Assembly (NCBI RefSeq): GCF_900093605.1
Contig: NZ_FLYE01000008.1
Coordinates: forward strand, 1-49,473
DNA: 49,473 nt
From: Candidatus Terasakiella magnetica
GTDB taxonomy: Bacteria; Pseudomonadota; Alphaproteobacteria; Rhodospirillales; Terasakiellaceae
Direction: 5' to 3'
Shown here: one piece after another, positions 22,981 through 33,400 of the stretch
How positions within the stretch are numbered: position 1 is the first letter of the stretch
Layout of the letters: every line of letters begins with the position of its first letter
Position numbers and translations under genes: made by a program
Notes under the pieces: model-generated
The model's database searches: none
Seen by the model: the letters and a program-made list of their open reading frames with translations, nothing else
What the model was told of the DNA's origin: nothing

Positions 22981-24747
22981 ATGCCCCATTCCAAGAAGAG
23001 CCATGAATCGACAAAACATCCTTCCATAAAAGGATTGGGGTTACCTGAATATAGTGACCTGATGGAACAGTTACGCTTCACCCCAAACGATGGTCGCATT
23101 TGGTTGGGGACCCAACGCATGATCTTGCAGCATGTCGTCACCATGGCTGCCCTTCGAAAGGACATGATTGAAACCTATGGCATAGAAGAAGCCCGTGGTA
23201 TTCTGACGCGCATGGGCTACACCTCTGGCGTCACCGATGCTGAAATGGCCACACAGATTCGCCCCAATGCCTCTCACCTTGACATCATGGCCGTCGGCCC
23301 TGCCCTACATGCATTAGAAGGCGTCGTCTCAGTCGAACCCGTAAAACTTGATATTGATGTGGAAAATGGCCACTTCCATACGGAGTTTATCTGGCGAGAT
23401 TCTGCAGAAGTAGATGCTCATTTAAAACACTTTCCCCCCTCAACAGATCCAGTCTGCTGGAATTTAATCGGTTATGCCTGCGGCCATAGCACGCGATTTA
23501 TGGGCAAACGCATCCTCTATAAAGAAGTTGAATGTCGCGCAATGGGGGCTGAACACTGCCGTGTTGTTGGCAAACCGTTACGCGATTGGGATGATATTGA
23601 TGGCATCCAATATCTCACACCCGACTTTCAAGGCGAAAACTACCAAGCCCCTCATAAGAAGACCTCAACCCGTGTTCGAAGTTCTTTTAAACAGTCTGAA
23701 ACGCAAGAAGAACCACGCACAGCAACATTCAAATCCCTTGTTGGTGCCTCATCGGGTTTCCAAACCGTCTGCCATCTCTTACAAAAGGTTGCCTCTACAG
23801 ACGCCACCGTCCTGTTTCTTGGTGAAACTGGCGTCGGTAAAGGTGCCTTTGCCAAAACGTTGCATGAAATTTCAGAACGTAAAGAAAAACCGTTTATCGC
23901 ACTCAACTGTGCAGCAATCCCTGACACACTAATTGAATCCGAGCTCTTCGGTGTAGAAAAAGGCGCTTACACAGGTGCCAGCACTTCACGCGCAGGACGT
24001 TTTGAACGCGCAAATAACGGTACAATCTTTCTTGATGAAGTCGGCACCCTCACCCTTACCGCACAAGGTAAACTTCTTCGCGCCCTACAAGATGGTGAAA
24101 TCGAACGTGTCGGCGATGAAAAAATAAGAAATGTAGATGTCAGAGTTATTGCCGCCACCAACGTTGATCTGAAAGAAGAAGTCGATGAGAAACGTTTTCG
24201 CGAAGACCTGTGGTTCCGCTTAAATGTCTTTCCCATTCGCATCCCCCCGCTTCGCGAACGCAGAGATGACATTCCCCTCTTAATGGAAGTCTTCCTCAAT
24301 AAATATATTGAGAAACATAAACGCAATGTAACAGGCTTTACCGAACGCGCGGTGGACGCTTTATTTAACTATCACTATCCCGGCAATATTCGCGAACTTG
24401 AAAATATTATTGAACGCGCTGTCATACTCGCATCAAATAATGCCCCCATTGACCTTTCCCATCTCTTTACCAGTCAGGAAGATTACCATTCAACAATGTC
24501 TGTCTTGAATAAAGAAGGTGGCCTCACAGGCAACAGAGCTTCAACACATAGCCAACGTGCAGAATTTAGAGATTTCGTTCGCCAAATTCTAGATCAAAAC
24601 TTACCCCTTGAAGAACTAGAAAATATGATCATTGGTGAAGCTGTTATTCAAGCCGAAGGCAACCTCTCAGAAGCAGGACGCTCACTCGGTTTGACCAGAG
24701 CACAAACAGCTTACAGATATAATAAGGCATCCAAAACAACTGAATGA
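22981..24747 (+). CDS. Sigma54-dependent phenol-responsive activator (DmpR/MopR/XylR class)
   Basis: A 588-aa regulator with an N-terminal XylR_N/V4R sensor (about 20-215), a linker, an AAA+ sigma54-interaction domain (about 250-480; Walker A GETGVGKG 281-288, sigma54 loop GAYTGA 328-333, Walker B IFLDEVG) and a C-terminal Fis-type HTH (EAGRSLGLTRAQTAYRYN). Relative to the MopR residues I recall (H106, W134 phenol contacts; C155, E178, C181, C189 zinc), this protein has H110, W138, C159, E182, C185 and C193, a constant shift of +4. A functional phenol pocket and zinc site are therefore likely. The loop has GAYTGA instead of GAFTGA, a common variant. The UAS-like pair at 21186-21242 is its candidate target. 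Confidence 0.93.
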   Translation: MPHSKKSHESTKHPSIKGLGLPEYSDLMEQLRFTPNDGRIWLGTQRMILQHVVTMAALRKDMIETYGIEEARGILTRMGYTSGVTDAEMATQIRPNASHLDIMAVGPALHALEGVVSVEPVKLDIDVENGHFHTEFIWRDSAEVDAHLKHFPPSTDPVCWNLIGYACGHSTRFMGKRILYKEVECRAMGAEHCRVVGKPLRDWDDIDGIQYLTPDFQGENYQAPHKKTSTRVRSSFKQSETQEEPRTATFKSLVGASSGFQTVCHLLQKVASTDATVLFLGETGVGKGAFAKTLHEISERKEKPFIALNCAAIPDTLIESELFGVEKGAYTGASTSRAGRFERANNGTIFLDEVGTLTLTAQGKLLRALQDGEIERVGDEKIRNVDVRVIAATNVDLKEEVDEKRFREDLWFRLNVFPIRIPPLRERRDDIPLLMEVFLNKYIEKHKRNVTGFTERAVDALFNYHYPGNIRELENIIERAVILASNNAPIDLSHLFTSQEDYHSTMSVLNKEGGLTGNRASTHSQRAEFRDFVRQILDQNLPLEELENMIIGEAVIQAEGNLSEAGRSLGLTRAQTAYRYNKASKTTE

Positions 24748-24764
24748 ATTTAGAGACTTCAAAG

Positions 24765-25646
24765 TCAATTAAAGGCACGCTCTTTCATTAAACCCCAAAG
24801 CTTTTCTGCAACCGGCCCAACAAGCTTACGCTTTTTACGTACCATTTTAATGGTGGCTTCTATTGGATCAAAATCGCTCGACTTCAAAAGAAGAAGCTCA
24901 CCAGACTTTAATTCACTCTCTACCATGTGCAATGGCATCCGTCCCCAACCTATTCCAGATGTAATAATTCGTTTTTTCATATTAAAATCATTAACCATCC
25001 ATTGTGTCGTGGCTTTAACCACACCTACGGTTTTCTTTTCCCTGTGTCGACTGGTGTCTCGTACAACAATTTGCACCGAGTCTTCTAAGTCCCGTTCTCT
25101 CAAAGAGGCAGCTTCAGCAGCATAAGTTGATGCCGCTGAAACAACAGCAACAAACTCAACTGTACCTAACACCACATATTCATAGTCCATCTCATTGGGA
25201 AGAAATTCTGTGATCGCAATGTCAGCATCACCGTCCTCCAAGCGTTCCATCGTGCCGTGCAAGTTTTCAACCAATAAGCTCAACCTTGTGGCTGAGGCAG
25301 CTTGCGTCACATCTGAGATGATGGGCATCAAGTTCTCAACTGGCATAATTGCACTCATAGCCAGACGTAATTCAGGTTCCTCACCTTGTGCATAATGCTC
25401 AGCCAAGTTAGTAAAATCTTCAGCATGGCCCAAAACCGTCTTGGCCTTTTCATATAGGGAACGCCCTTCATCTGTCAGGACAGGTCGATACTGGTTGCGC
25501 AGAAAAAGGCTGATTTGCAGCTCATCTTCCAGCTTTTTAATAGCAATGCTGATCGCTGACTGGCTGCGATGAAGCTTCTCTGAAGCTGCACGAAATCCAC
25601 CATTTTCAACAATGGCACATAAGACAGTCAATTGATCCAATGTCAT
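24765..25646 (-). CDS. LysR-type transcriptional regulator
   Basis: A 293-aa LysR protein with an N-terminal winged HTH (residues 1-60; MTLDQLTVLCAIVENGGFRA, AISIAIKKLEDELQISLF) and a substrate-binding-like effector domain. It is convergent with the sigma54 activator (17-nt gap) and divergent from the cytochrome b561 gene, whose transcription it most likely controls. The 115-nt divergent region is AT-rich and contains a TTTTTTGATATCAAAA-type palindrome at about 25699-25714 and several T-N11-A candidates. The effector is unknown. Confidence 0.92.
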   Translation of the reverse strand: MTLDQLTVLCAIVENGGFRAASEKLHRSQSAISIAIKKLEDELQISLFLRNQYRPVLTDEGRSLYEKAKTVLGHAEDFTNLAEHYAQGEEPELRLAMSAIMPVENLMPIISDVTQAASATRLSLLVENLHGTMERLEDGDADIAITEFLPNEMDYEYVVLGTVEFVAVVSAASTYAAEAASLRERDLEDSVQIVVRDTSRHREKKTVGVVKATTQWMVNDFNMKKRIITSGIGWGRMPLHMVESELKSGELLLLKSSDFDPIEATIKMVRKKRKLVGPVAEKLWGLMKERAFN

Positions 25647-25761
25647 ATCACAACCCCAAACGATCTATAATAACAATCATGATGATATAATAATTATGCT
25701 TTTTTGATATCAAAATCAAGCATATCCTCTTCATAACAAATCAATTAACGAGGACAAGACA

Positions 25762-26313
25762 ATGCAACTTACCGACAACAAGCAAACTTACGGCAGCGTG
25801 AGCAAATTCCTACATTGGGGAATGTTCGCAATGATTATCGCCTTATTTATTCTCGCCAATTCCATGAACGGCCTGCCAATTGGCCCTGAAAAGTTCAAAG
25901 TAATGGGGATGCATAAATCCATCGGCCTAACCCTGTTTTTCCTTTTACTTGGTCGCATTTTCTGGCGCCTCTCAAATGCCACACCTAAAGATGACAATGC
26001 CCCGGCATGGGAATATTTCGCAGCACACGGTCTCCACCTTGCTCTCTATGGTGTTCTTTTAATTATGCCGATCAGTGGGATGCTGATGACATTTGCTGGT
26101 GGACACCCGCTTTCCTGGTTTGGTGTGTTTGATATGCCTAATCTAATCGGCAAAGACCAGCAACTGGCAGATACAGCAAAATTTATCCACGGGGCCAGTG
26201 CATATCTTCTCATCTTGATGGTTGCTGGTCACGTCGGTGCTGCCCTTTTCCACAAGTTTGTTCGAAAAGACGGCATCATGCAAAGAATGTTGCCTTTCGC
26301 TTCAAGTAAATAA
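25762..26313 (+). CDS. Cytochrome b561 (CybB-like)
   Basis: A 183-aa inner-membrane diheme cytochrome with four hydrophobic segments. Candidate heme His residues are H18 (KFLHWG), H51 (GMHKSIG), those in AAHGLHLALYG and those in VAGHVGAALFH, the classical b561 pattern. Members of the CybB group oxidise superoxide and pass electrons to quinone; others serve as electron carriers for periplasmic enzymes. It is followed after 30 nt by an exported metallohydrolase gene and is divergent from LysR. The GAGGA ribosome-binding site fits the chosen ATG. Confidence 0.93.
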   Translation: MQLTDNKQTYGSVSKFLHWGMFAMIIALFILANSMNGLPIGPEKFKVMGMHKSIGLTLFFLLLGRIFWRLSNATPKDDNAPAWEYFAAHGLHLALYGVLLIMPISGMLMTFAGGHPLSWFGVFDMPNLIGKDQQLADTAKFIHGASAYLLILMVAGHVGAALFHKFVRKDGIMQRMLPFASSK

Positions 26314-26343
26314 TTTCCCCACATATTACGCATAGGTGTCGTT

Positions 26344-27246
26344 ATGACAAAACATACAGGTATCATCGTTCTCCTTGTCGGATTAATGTTCTCCGGCTTG
26401 GCCTCAGCTACAAGCGTTCCTCCAGTCTCAGAGCCCATAGGCGGCGAACAATGGGGGCATAGTGTCAAGAAAGTTGGTAATGGGATTTACGTCTTTCGTT
26501 GGTGGGTCTACAGAAACGTATTCATCGTCACAGACGAAGGTGTGATTGTAACCGATCCGTTAAACCCGAAGGCAGCGAAACTTCTTAAAAATGAAATTCG
26601 TAAAATCACTGATAAGCCAGTTAAATACGTTGTCTACAGCCATAACCATCATGATCATATTTCTGGCGGCATTGTTTTTAAAGATGATAATCCAAAATTT
26701 GTTGGTCATAAGAATATTGTAAAAGAACTTGGCGACCATCCAAACGCAGTCACACCAATTCCATCCATAACTTTTGACAAAAACTATACACTTACTCTGG
26801 GCAACCGTACTTTGGAACTTCTCCATTTTGGTCCTAACCATGGTGAAAGTCTTGTTGTCATGCGTATCCCTGAAGAGAAGTTTCTGTTTGTCGTCGATAT
26901 CGTAACCCCGCGCCGCGTTGCCTTCAGAATGATGCCCGATTTTTGGCCAGATGAATGGGTCCGTTCCTTAAAGGAAATTGAAAAGCTAGATGTTGATTAT
27001 GTAATTTCCGCCCATGGCCCCGCAAACCAACCTGCTATTGATCCTGCATCTGTGGTTACAGAACAACGCGAATATCTGGAAGACCTCATGACAGCGGTTA
27101 AAACAGCAATGGATAACGGAACCCACAGCCCCGACAAGCTGCAAAAAATCATCAAACTGCCCAAATATGAACATTGGAGAAGTTATAATGAATGGTTACC
27201 CATGAACGTAGAACGCATCTGGGCTTTTTATCACATGGGATGGTAA
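26344..27246 (+). CDS. Exported metallo-beta-lactamase-fold hydrolase
   Basis: A 300-aa protein with a Sec signal peptide (residues 1-22, LMFSGLASA-T). The MBL metal motif is SHNHHDHISGG (HxHxDH, about residues 98-108), and further ligands are expected in PNHGESLVV, VVDIV and ISAHGPA. The sequence is of the group related to SoxH-like and quinoprotein-relay metallohydrolases, so glyoxalase- or lactonase-type action on a periplasmic thioester or ester is possible. It is co-oriented with cytochrome b561 (30 nt gap), suggesting a joint periplasmic redox/detoxification role under LysR control. Confidence 0.9.
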   Translation: MTKHTGIIVLLVGLMFSGLASATSVPPVSEPIGGEQWGHSVKKVGNGIYVFRWWVYRNVFIVTDEGVIVTDPLNPKAAKLLKNEIRKITDKPVKYVVYSHNHHDHISGGIVFKDDNPKFVGHKNIVKELGDHPNAVTPIPSITFDKNYTLTLGNRTLELLHFGPNHGESLVVMRIPEEKFLFVVDIVTPRRVAFRMMPDFWPDEWVRSLKEIEKLDVDYVISAHGPANQPAIDPASVVTEQREYLEDLMTAVKTAMDNGTHSPDKLQKIIKLPKYEHWRSYNEWLPMNVERIWAFYHMGW

Positions 27247-27427
27247 TCTCAGGAAAAATCAGGACCCTATATATTTCCGTCTGCTATTTAGGGTTTAGCT
27301 GACATTTCATAACAGAATGTCCGCTCTACGCCCTATAGCAGATGGCTATCCAGATCATTGAGAAATACGGCTTGTGACCCATAGCTAAAATATCGAAACA
27401 CATTTCAGAAGGAGTTCTCAGTATACC
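27247..27427. repeat. Degenerate ATGTCCGC/GCGGACAT-type intergenic repeat, copy A
   Basis: Contains GTCTGCTAT-N..-TAGCTGACATT and then AATGTCCGCT-c-TACGCC ... ACGGCTTGTGACCCAT. Corresponding words (AATGTCCGCT-t-TACGCC ... ACGGCTCCTGACCCAT) occur at 38771-38835 on the other side of the RTX gene. The half-words are mutually inverted, making it a palindromic intergenic repeat. No gene is present. Confidence 0.45.
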
Positions 27428-30400
27428 TTAAACCAGTGAAACCTGATCATTGAGCACCACAGTCGCTGTACCATCATTACTTTGATAGACAGAATAGCTT
27501 TCAGAGGTTGATCCATCCAAAACAAGTGATACATCTGTTGTGGTATCACTCCAAGACCCGTTCATGGTGAGCGTATCGCCCGCATCGCCATCAATGATCA
27601 GAAGGTTATCTGTCGCAGCATAATTTGTGGCTGCCATAAAGCCGTTGGCGCCTTCATTGATGGCGAGGATATCGCTGATATCAAATGTGAGGGAATTATC
27701 GCCTGAGCCTGTCAGGTCAATCGCTTCGAGGTTTGTATAAACCGTATCTGCAATAGTGGATAGATCGAGGCTATCGCCTGAGCTTTGGAAAGATAGAATG
27801 TCATTATCAGCGCCACCGTTCACCCTAGTGATATCTTCTGCATCATAAATCAGAGTATCGTTGCCAGCACCACCGTCTAATGTATCATTCCCCGTTCCAC
27901 CATTGAGAACGTCATCCCCATCACCACCACTGAGGCTGTCATTGCCGGTACCTGCTATAATCGTATCATTACCCGCATGCGCCCATACGATATTATTACC
28001 ATTTCCAGTATAAATGATGTCATCACCTCCTTGAGCACCAAATATGTTACCAGTATCATCACCTGTCAAAGTGTCATTGAAATTGGTTGAAATGATATAT
28101 TCAAAACCAATGATGACATCGCTTCCCATCTCGGCACTGATGGTCTGAGCAACCCCGGCCTTACTTAAATCAACAGAGATACCCATGGTAGCCCCGGAAA
28201 TGTGATAATCGATTATATCAAAACCTGCACCGCCATCATAAGTATCTGCCCCACCGAGACTGCCATGAACATAAAGGCGATCGTTTCCTTCTTCACCTTT
28301 TAAAACATCATCACCAGCCCCGTCATAGATGGTGTCATTACCATCGCCCCCCAATAAAATATCATTCCCTTCATCACCGCCAAGGCCATCATTACCGGCA
28401 CCGCCTATGACAGTATCATCACCGGCACCACCAGCAAGGTTGTCAACGCCATCTCCGCCAGTGATGGTGTCATTGCCTTCCTCACCCCATGCGAAATTAT
28501 TGCCATGCTCTGTAAAGAGAACATCATCACCACTACCGCCATAGAGACTATCCGTACCATCACCGCCATAGATAACGTCATTACCCGCATGACCATACAG
28601 CTGGTCCGCACCGCCACCACCCGTGATGGTGTCATTATCTTCCATCCCCCAGACCAGATCATTCCCATCACCACATGTAATGATGTCATTACCTTCGTAA
28701 CCATAAGCATGATTATTGCCGTTACCTGTATTGATGACATCATTCCCCCCATACGCAGAGAATGCATTATCTTGATCATTGCCGATAAGAATGTCGTCAT
28801 AGTTGTGAGAATGTACATTCTCAATGGAAATTAACGTGTCTGAACCTAGTTCAGAACTAATCAATTGAGCTGTTCCCAGTTTCGTCAGATCAATTGTCAT
28901 GCCCATTGTTACGGCGTCGTGATATATAAGCTTGTCATGTCCCGCACCGCCATCATAGGTATCATTTCCACCTAAGCCCGCATAAATATCATCATCGCCA
29001 TCTTGACCATACAACGCATCTGATCCAGCATTGCCGATTATTAGGTCACTGCCTGCGCCACCATTGATAACATCATCTCCATCGCCACCGGTTAGGCTAT
29101 CATTGCCGTTACCCGCTATAATCGTGTCATTGCCCGCATGGGCCCATACGATATTGTTACCATTCCCGGTATGAATGACATCATCACCTGCATTAGTACC
29201 AAACAAATTGCCTGTATCATCACCTATCAAATGGTCATCAAAATTGGTGGATTGAATATATTCAATCCCTGTGATGAGATCGCTGCCCATTTCATCACTG
29301 ACCAACTGTGCCTGATCTTGTATGCGCAGATCGACCGTAACTCCTTGAGTAACATTCGCAGTCCAGATGTATCGCAGGATATCAAAACCATCCCCGCCAT
29401 GATAAGTATCACTACCACCAAGGCCAGAGATGATCACATCATTACCACCATTGGCGATGACGGTGTCATTATCTGCACCATCATAAATAGTGTCCGCATC
29501 GCTGCCACCTATCAGAGTATCATCACCGGCTTCGCCGTGGATCTGGCCGCCACCAGCACCGCCGTCAATATAGTCGTTACCATTACCGCCATAGAGGTAG
29601 TCATAGCCGATACCGCCCGTAATGGTGTCATTGCCATCATACGCCCATGCGTGATTATCACCATTTCCTGTATGGATAACATCATCCCCACCACCAGCAC
29701 CGAACATATTGCCATTATCATCCCCGATCAAAATGTCATTGAAATCGGTTGCATGTATATATTCAATGCTGGTGATAATATCACTGCCCATTTCAGCGCT
29801 GATCAATTGGGCGACCCCGGCCTTACTTAAATCAACGGAGATCCCCATCGAAGCCCCGGAAATATGATAGGCCAGCTCATCAAAACCATCACCACCATCA
29901 TAAGTATCGGTTCCGCCAAGGCTGGCATGAAGGCGGTCATCGCCCTCTTCACCTTTCAGGATGTCATCGTCAGCCCCACCCGTTAAGAAGTCACGGCCAT
30001 CACCACCAAATATCGTATCATTGCCAGCATCACCTCTTAGATTATCAGAACCTGCACCACCTATGACAGTATCATCACCGTTCCCCCCATTGAGGTCGTC
30101 ATTACCGTTACCGCCTGTAATCCTGTCATTGCCCGCATGGGCCCACACATAATTGTTACCATTCCCTGTATAAATGACATCATCACCTTCTCGAGTACCA
30201 AAATTGTTGTCCGTGTCATCGCCTATCAAAACGTCATCAAAATCAGTTGCGATGATATATTCAATGCCAGCAATGACATCGCTTCCCATCTCCGCACTAA
30301 TGGTCTGAGCAACCCCTGCCTTACTTAGATCAATGCTAACACCCATCGTAGCCCCGGAAAGATGATAGACAAGTTCATCAAAACCGGCACCGCCATCATA

Positions 30401-33400
30401 AGTGTCGCTCCCACCAAGGCTGGCATGAATACGGTCATTACCTTCTTCAGCTTTAAGGATGTCATCGCCAGCTCCGCCTGTCAGGAAGTCACGACCATCA
30501 CCACCAAATATCGTATCATTGCCAGCTTCACCATTTAGAGCATCATTGCCGGTGCCGCCTGTAATGGTATCATTCCCATCACCGCCATTCAGGTTGTCAT
30601 TACCGTTACCGCCTGTAATCGTGTCATTGCCCGCATGGGCCCATACGTAATTGTTTCCATTCCCTGTATAAATGACATCGTCACCTGCTCGAGTACCAAA
30701 ATTGTTGCCCGTGTCATCGCCTATCAAAACGTCATCAAAATCAGTTGCAATGATATATTCAATGCCAGTAATGACATCGCTTCCCATCTCGTCACTGATG
30801 GTTTGAGCAACCCCTGCCTTACTTAGATCAACGGAGATACCCGTTGTCGCCCCAGAAAGATGATAGACAAGTTCATCAAAACCGTCACCGCCATCATAAG
30901 TATCGCTCCCACCAAGGCTGGCATGAATGCGGTCATTACCTTCTTCAGCTTTAAGGATGTCATCGCCAGCTCCGCCTGTCAGGAAGTCACGACCATCACC
31001 ACCAAATATCGTATCATCTCCAGCACCTCCACCAAGAGCATCATTACCGAGACCACCTGTAATGGTATCATTCCCGTTGTCGCCACTCAGGTTGTCATTG
31101 CCGTTACCCCCTGTGATGGTATCATTCCCATCGCCGGCCCATGCGTAATTATTACCATTTCCGGTGTGGATAACATCATCCCCTCCATTAGCACCGAACA
31201 TGTTGCCATTATCATCACCTATCAAAATGTCATTGAAACTGGTTGCATGTATATATTCAATGCCAGTAATGACATCACTGCCCATTTCAGCACTGATGAA
31301 TTGAGCAACCCCAGCCTTACTTAAATCAACGGAGATCCCCATCGAAGTCCCGGCAATATGATAGGCCAGCTCATCAAAACCATCACCGCCATCATAAGTA
31401 TCAACACCGCCAAGGCTGGCATGAAGGCGATCATTGCCTTCTTCACCTAGAAGATGATCATCACCAGCCCCGCCATAGATGAAATCACGCCCATCACCAC
31501 CTAATACAGTATCATTTCCTGCATCCCCGTGCAGGTTATCATCACCTTTACCGCCAAAGACTGTATCATGATCGTCACCACCGTACAGGTTATCGGCATG
31601 ATCACCGCCAATAAGCTTGTCGTTTCCTTGGTGACCATAGGCGAAATCAATGCCGTTTCCTGTGGTGATGGTGTCATTTCCAGCCATCCCGTAGAGCCAG
31701 TTATTATTGTCATCACCGATCAGGGTGTCACCGAAATCTGAGCCTTGCAGATTTTCGATGGAGATGAGGGTATCGACGCCCATGTTACCACCAACGGATT
31801 GGGCGGTGCCTTGTTTGGTGAGATCGACTGTTACCCCACCTGTGGCACCCAAATCGATATAGCTGACCTGATCAATGCCATCTCCACCATTAATGATGTC
31901 ATCGCCTAAACCGCCATTGAGGTTATCGTTGCCTGCGCCACCTTTGAGATGATCATCGCCTGCATTACCGAACAGCACGTCATCACCGCTATCTGCCGTA
32001 ATGTCGTCATCGCCTTCTTTACCAATGAGGATATCATTCGCAGAGGTACCTGTGAGCGTCACGCTCGGGTCTTCGATGGTGGTGAGCGTGAAGGTGTCTT
32101 CAGCTGTGGCACCTGAGCCGTCCGTTACAGTAACAGTGATGTTTTGGGTGCCAATATCGCTTGTGGCAGGTGTACCGGTGAAGATACGGGTCTGGGCATT
32201 AAAGCTCAGCCAACTGGGTAGACTTGAGGTGCTGTAGGTGAGCGTATCGTTTGTATCAATATCACTGAAGCTATCGGCTGAAATGGTGTAGCTAAAGGCC
32301 TTGCCTTCTGTTGCTTGGGTGTCAGCAATCTCCTGCTTCACAATCGGGGCATCATTGGTGCCGGTGATGGTGAGGGTAACGGTTTCTGTCGCTGCTGCAC
32401 CATAACTGTCACTGACGGTATAGGTGAAGGTATCGGTTGTGGTTTCACCTACGCCTAATGCCTCAAGGGCGGTGGATGTTGGTTTATAGATTACATCCGT
32501 GCCATTATCGGCAATCACCACAGAGCCCTTGCCACCCTGACTAACGGATAGCAGGCTTAAGACATCGCCCGTATCGGCGTCGCTGTCATTGGTTAGTACG
32601 CTGAGCGTAGTTGAGCCGTTTTCAGCCACTGTACCCGTATCGGCTGTCAATTCAGGTGCATCATTGGTGCCTGTGATCGTGACAGTGACGGTGCCCGTGC
32701 TTTCTCCACCCTGATCATCTTGCAGGATGTAAGTAAAGCTGTCGGTTGCGGTTTCACCCACGTTCAGGTGCTTAAAGGCCGAGCTCGTTGGCGTGTAAGT
32801 AATGGTGCCATCCTGATTAAGAACAGCCGTGCCATTTGATCCATTGGCGACAGACTTCACACTCAATGTGTCATTGGCATCAACATCTGTGTCATTGCTC
32901 AGCACATTGAGAGTTACCGCCGTGCTGTGATCTGCAGCTGTGGCTGTATCTGCACTTGCAACAGGTGTGTCATTGCTACCTGTATAGGTCACGGTGACTT
33001 CTGCAAGTGATGTGCCCAGAATTCCCCCGTCACTCACTTCGTAAATGAAACTATCGCTTTTGGTTTCACCCACAGACAGGAAGTCATAAGCGCCTGCGTT
33101 TGGCGTGTAAGTCAGCGTGCCGTCACTCTCAATTTTCACCGTGCCATATGTCCCGTCTGAGACATCAGTGATGGAAAGCGTATCGTTTTCCACATCGCTG
33201 TCATTAGCTAGCACATCAATATTTAATGCGGTGATTTCATCAATCTGCGTTTTGCTATCTGCAACCAATGTGGGGGCTGCATTGGTCCCTGTGATGGTGA
33301 CATGAACGCTCGCTGTAGAATTATCACTTAATGTGTAGGTAAAGGTTCGTGTCTCAACCACACCTTCTTTAAGCGCCTCAAAAGTCGCTGCATCCGGAGT

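Noticed and set aside
24748-24764. Terminator between convergent sigma54 activator and LysR genes
   Set aside because: The GACTT-CA-AAGTC palindrome is only 5 bp with no U tract, too weak to call.
27900-32000. CRISPR-like regularly spaced DNA repeats
   Set aside because: The periodicity is codon-level and comes from RTX nonapeptides and 166-aa modules in one open frame. There is no repeat/spacer alternation and no cas gene.
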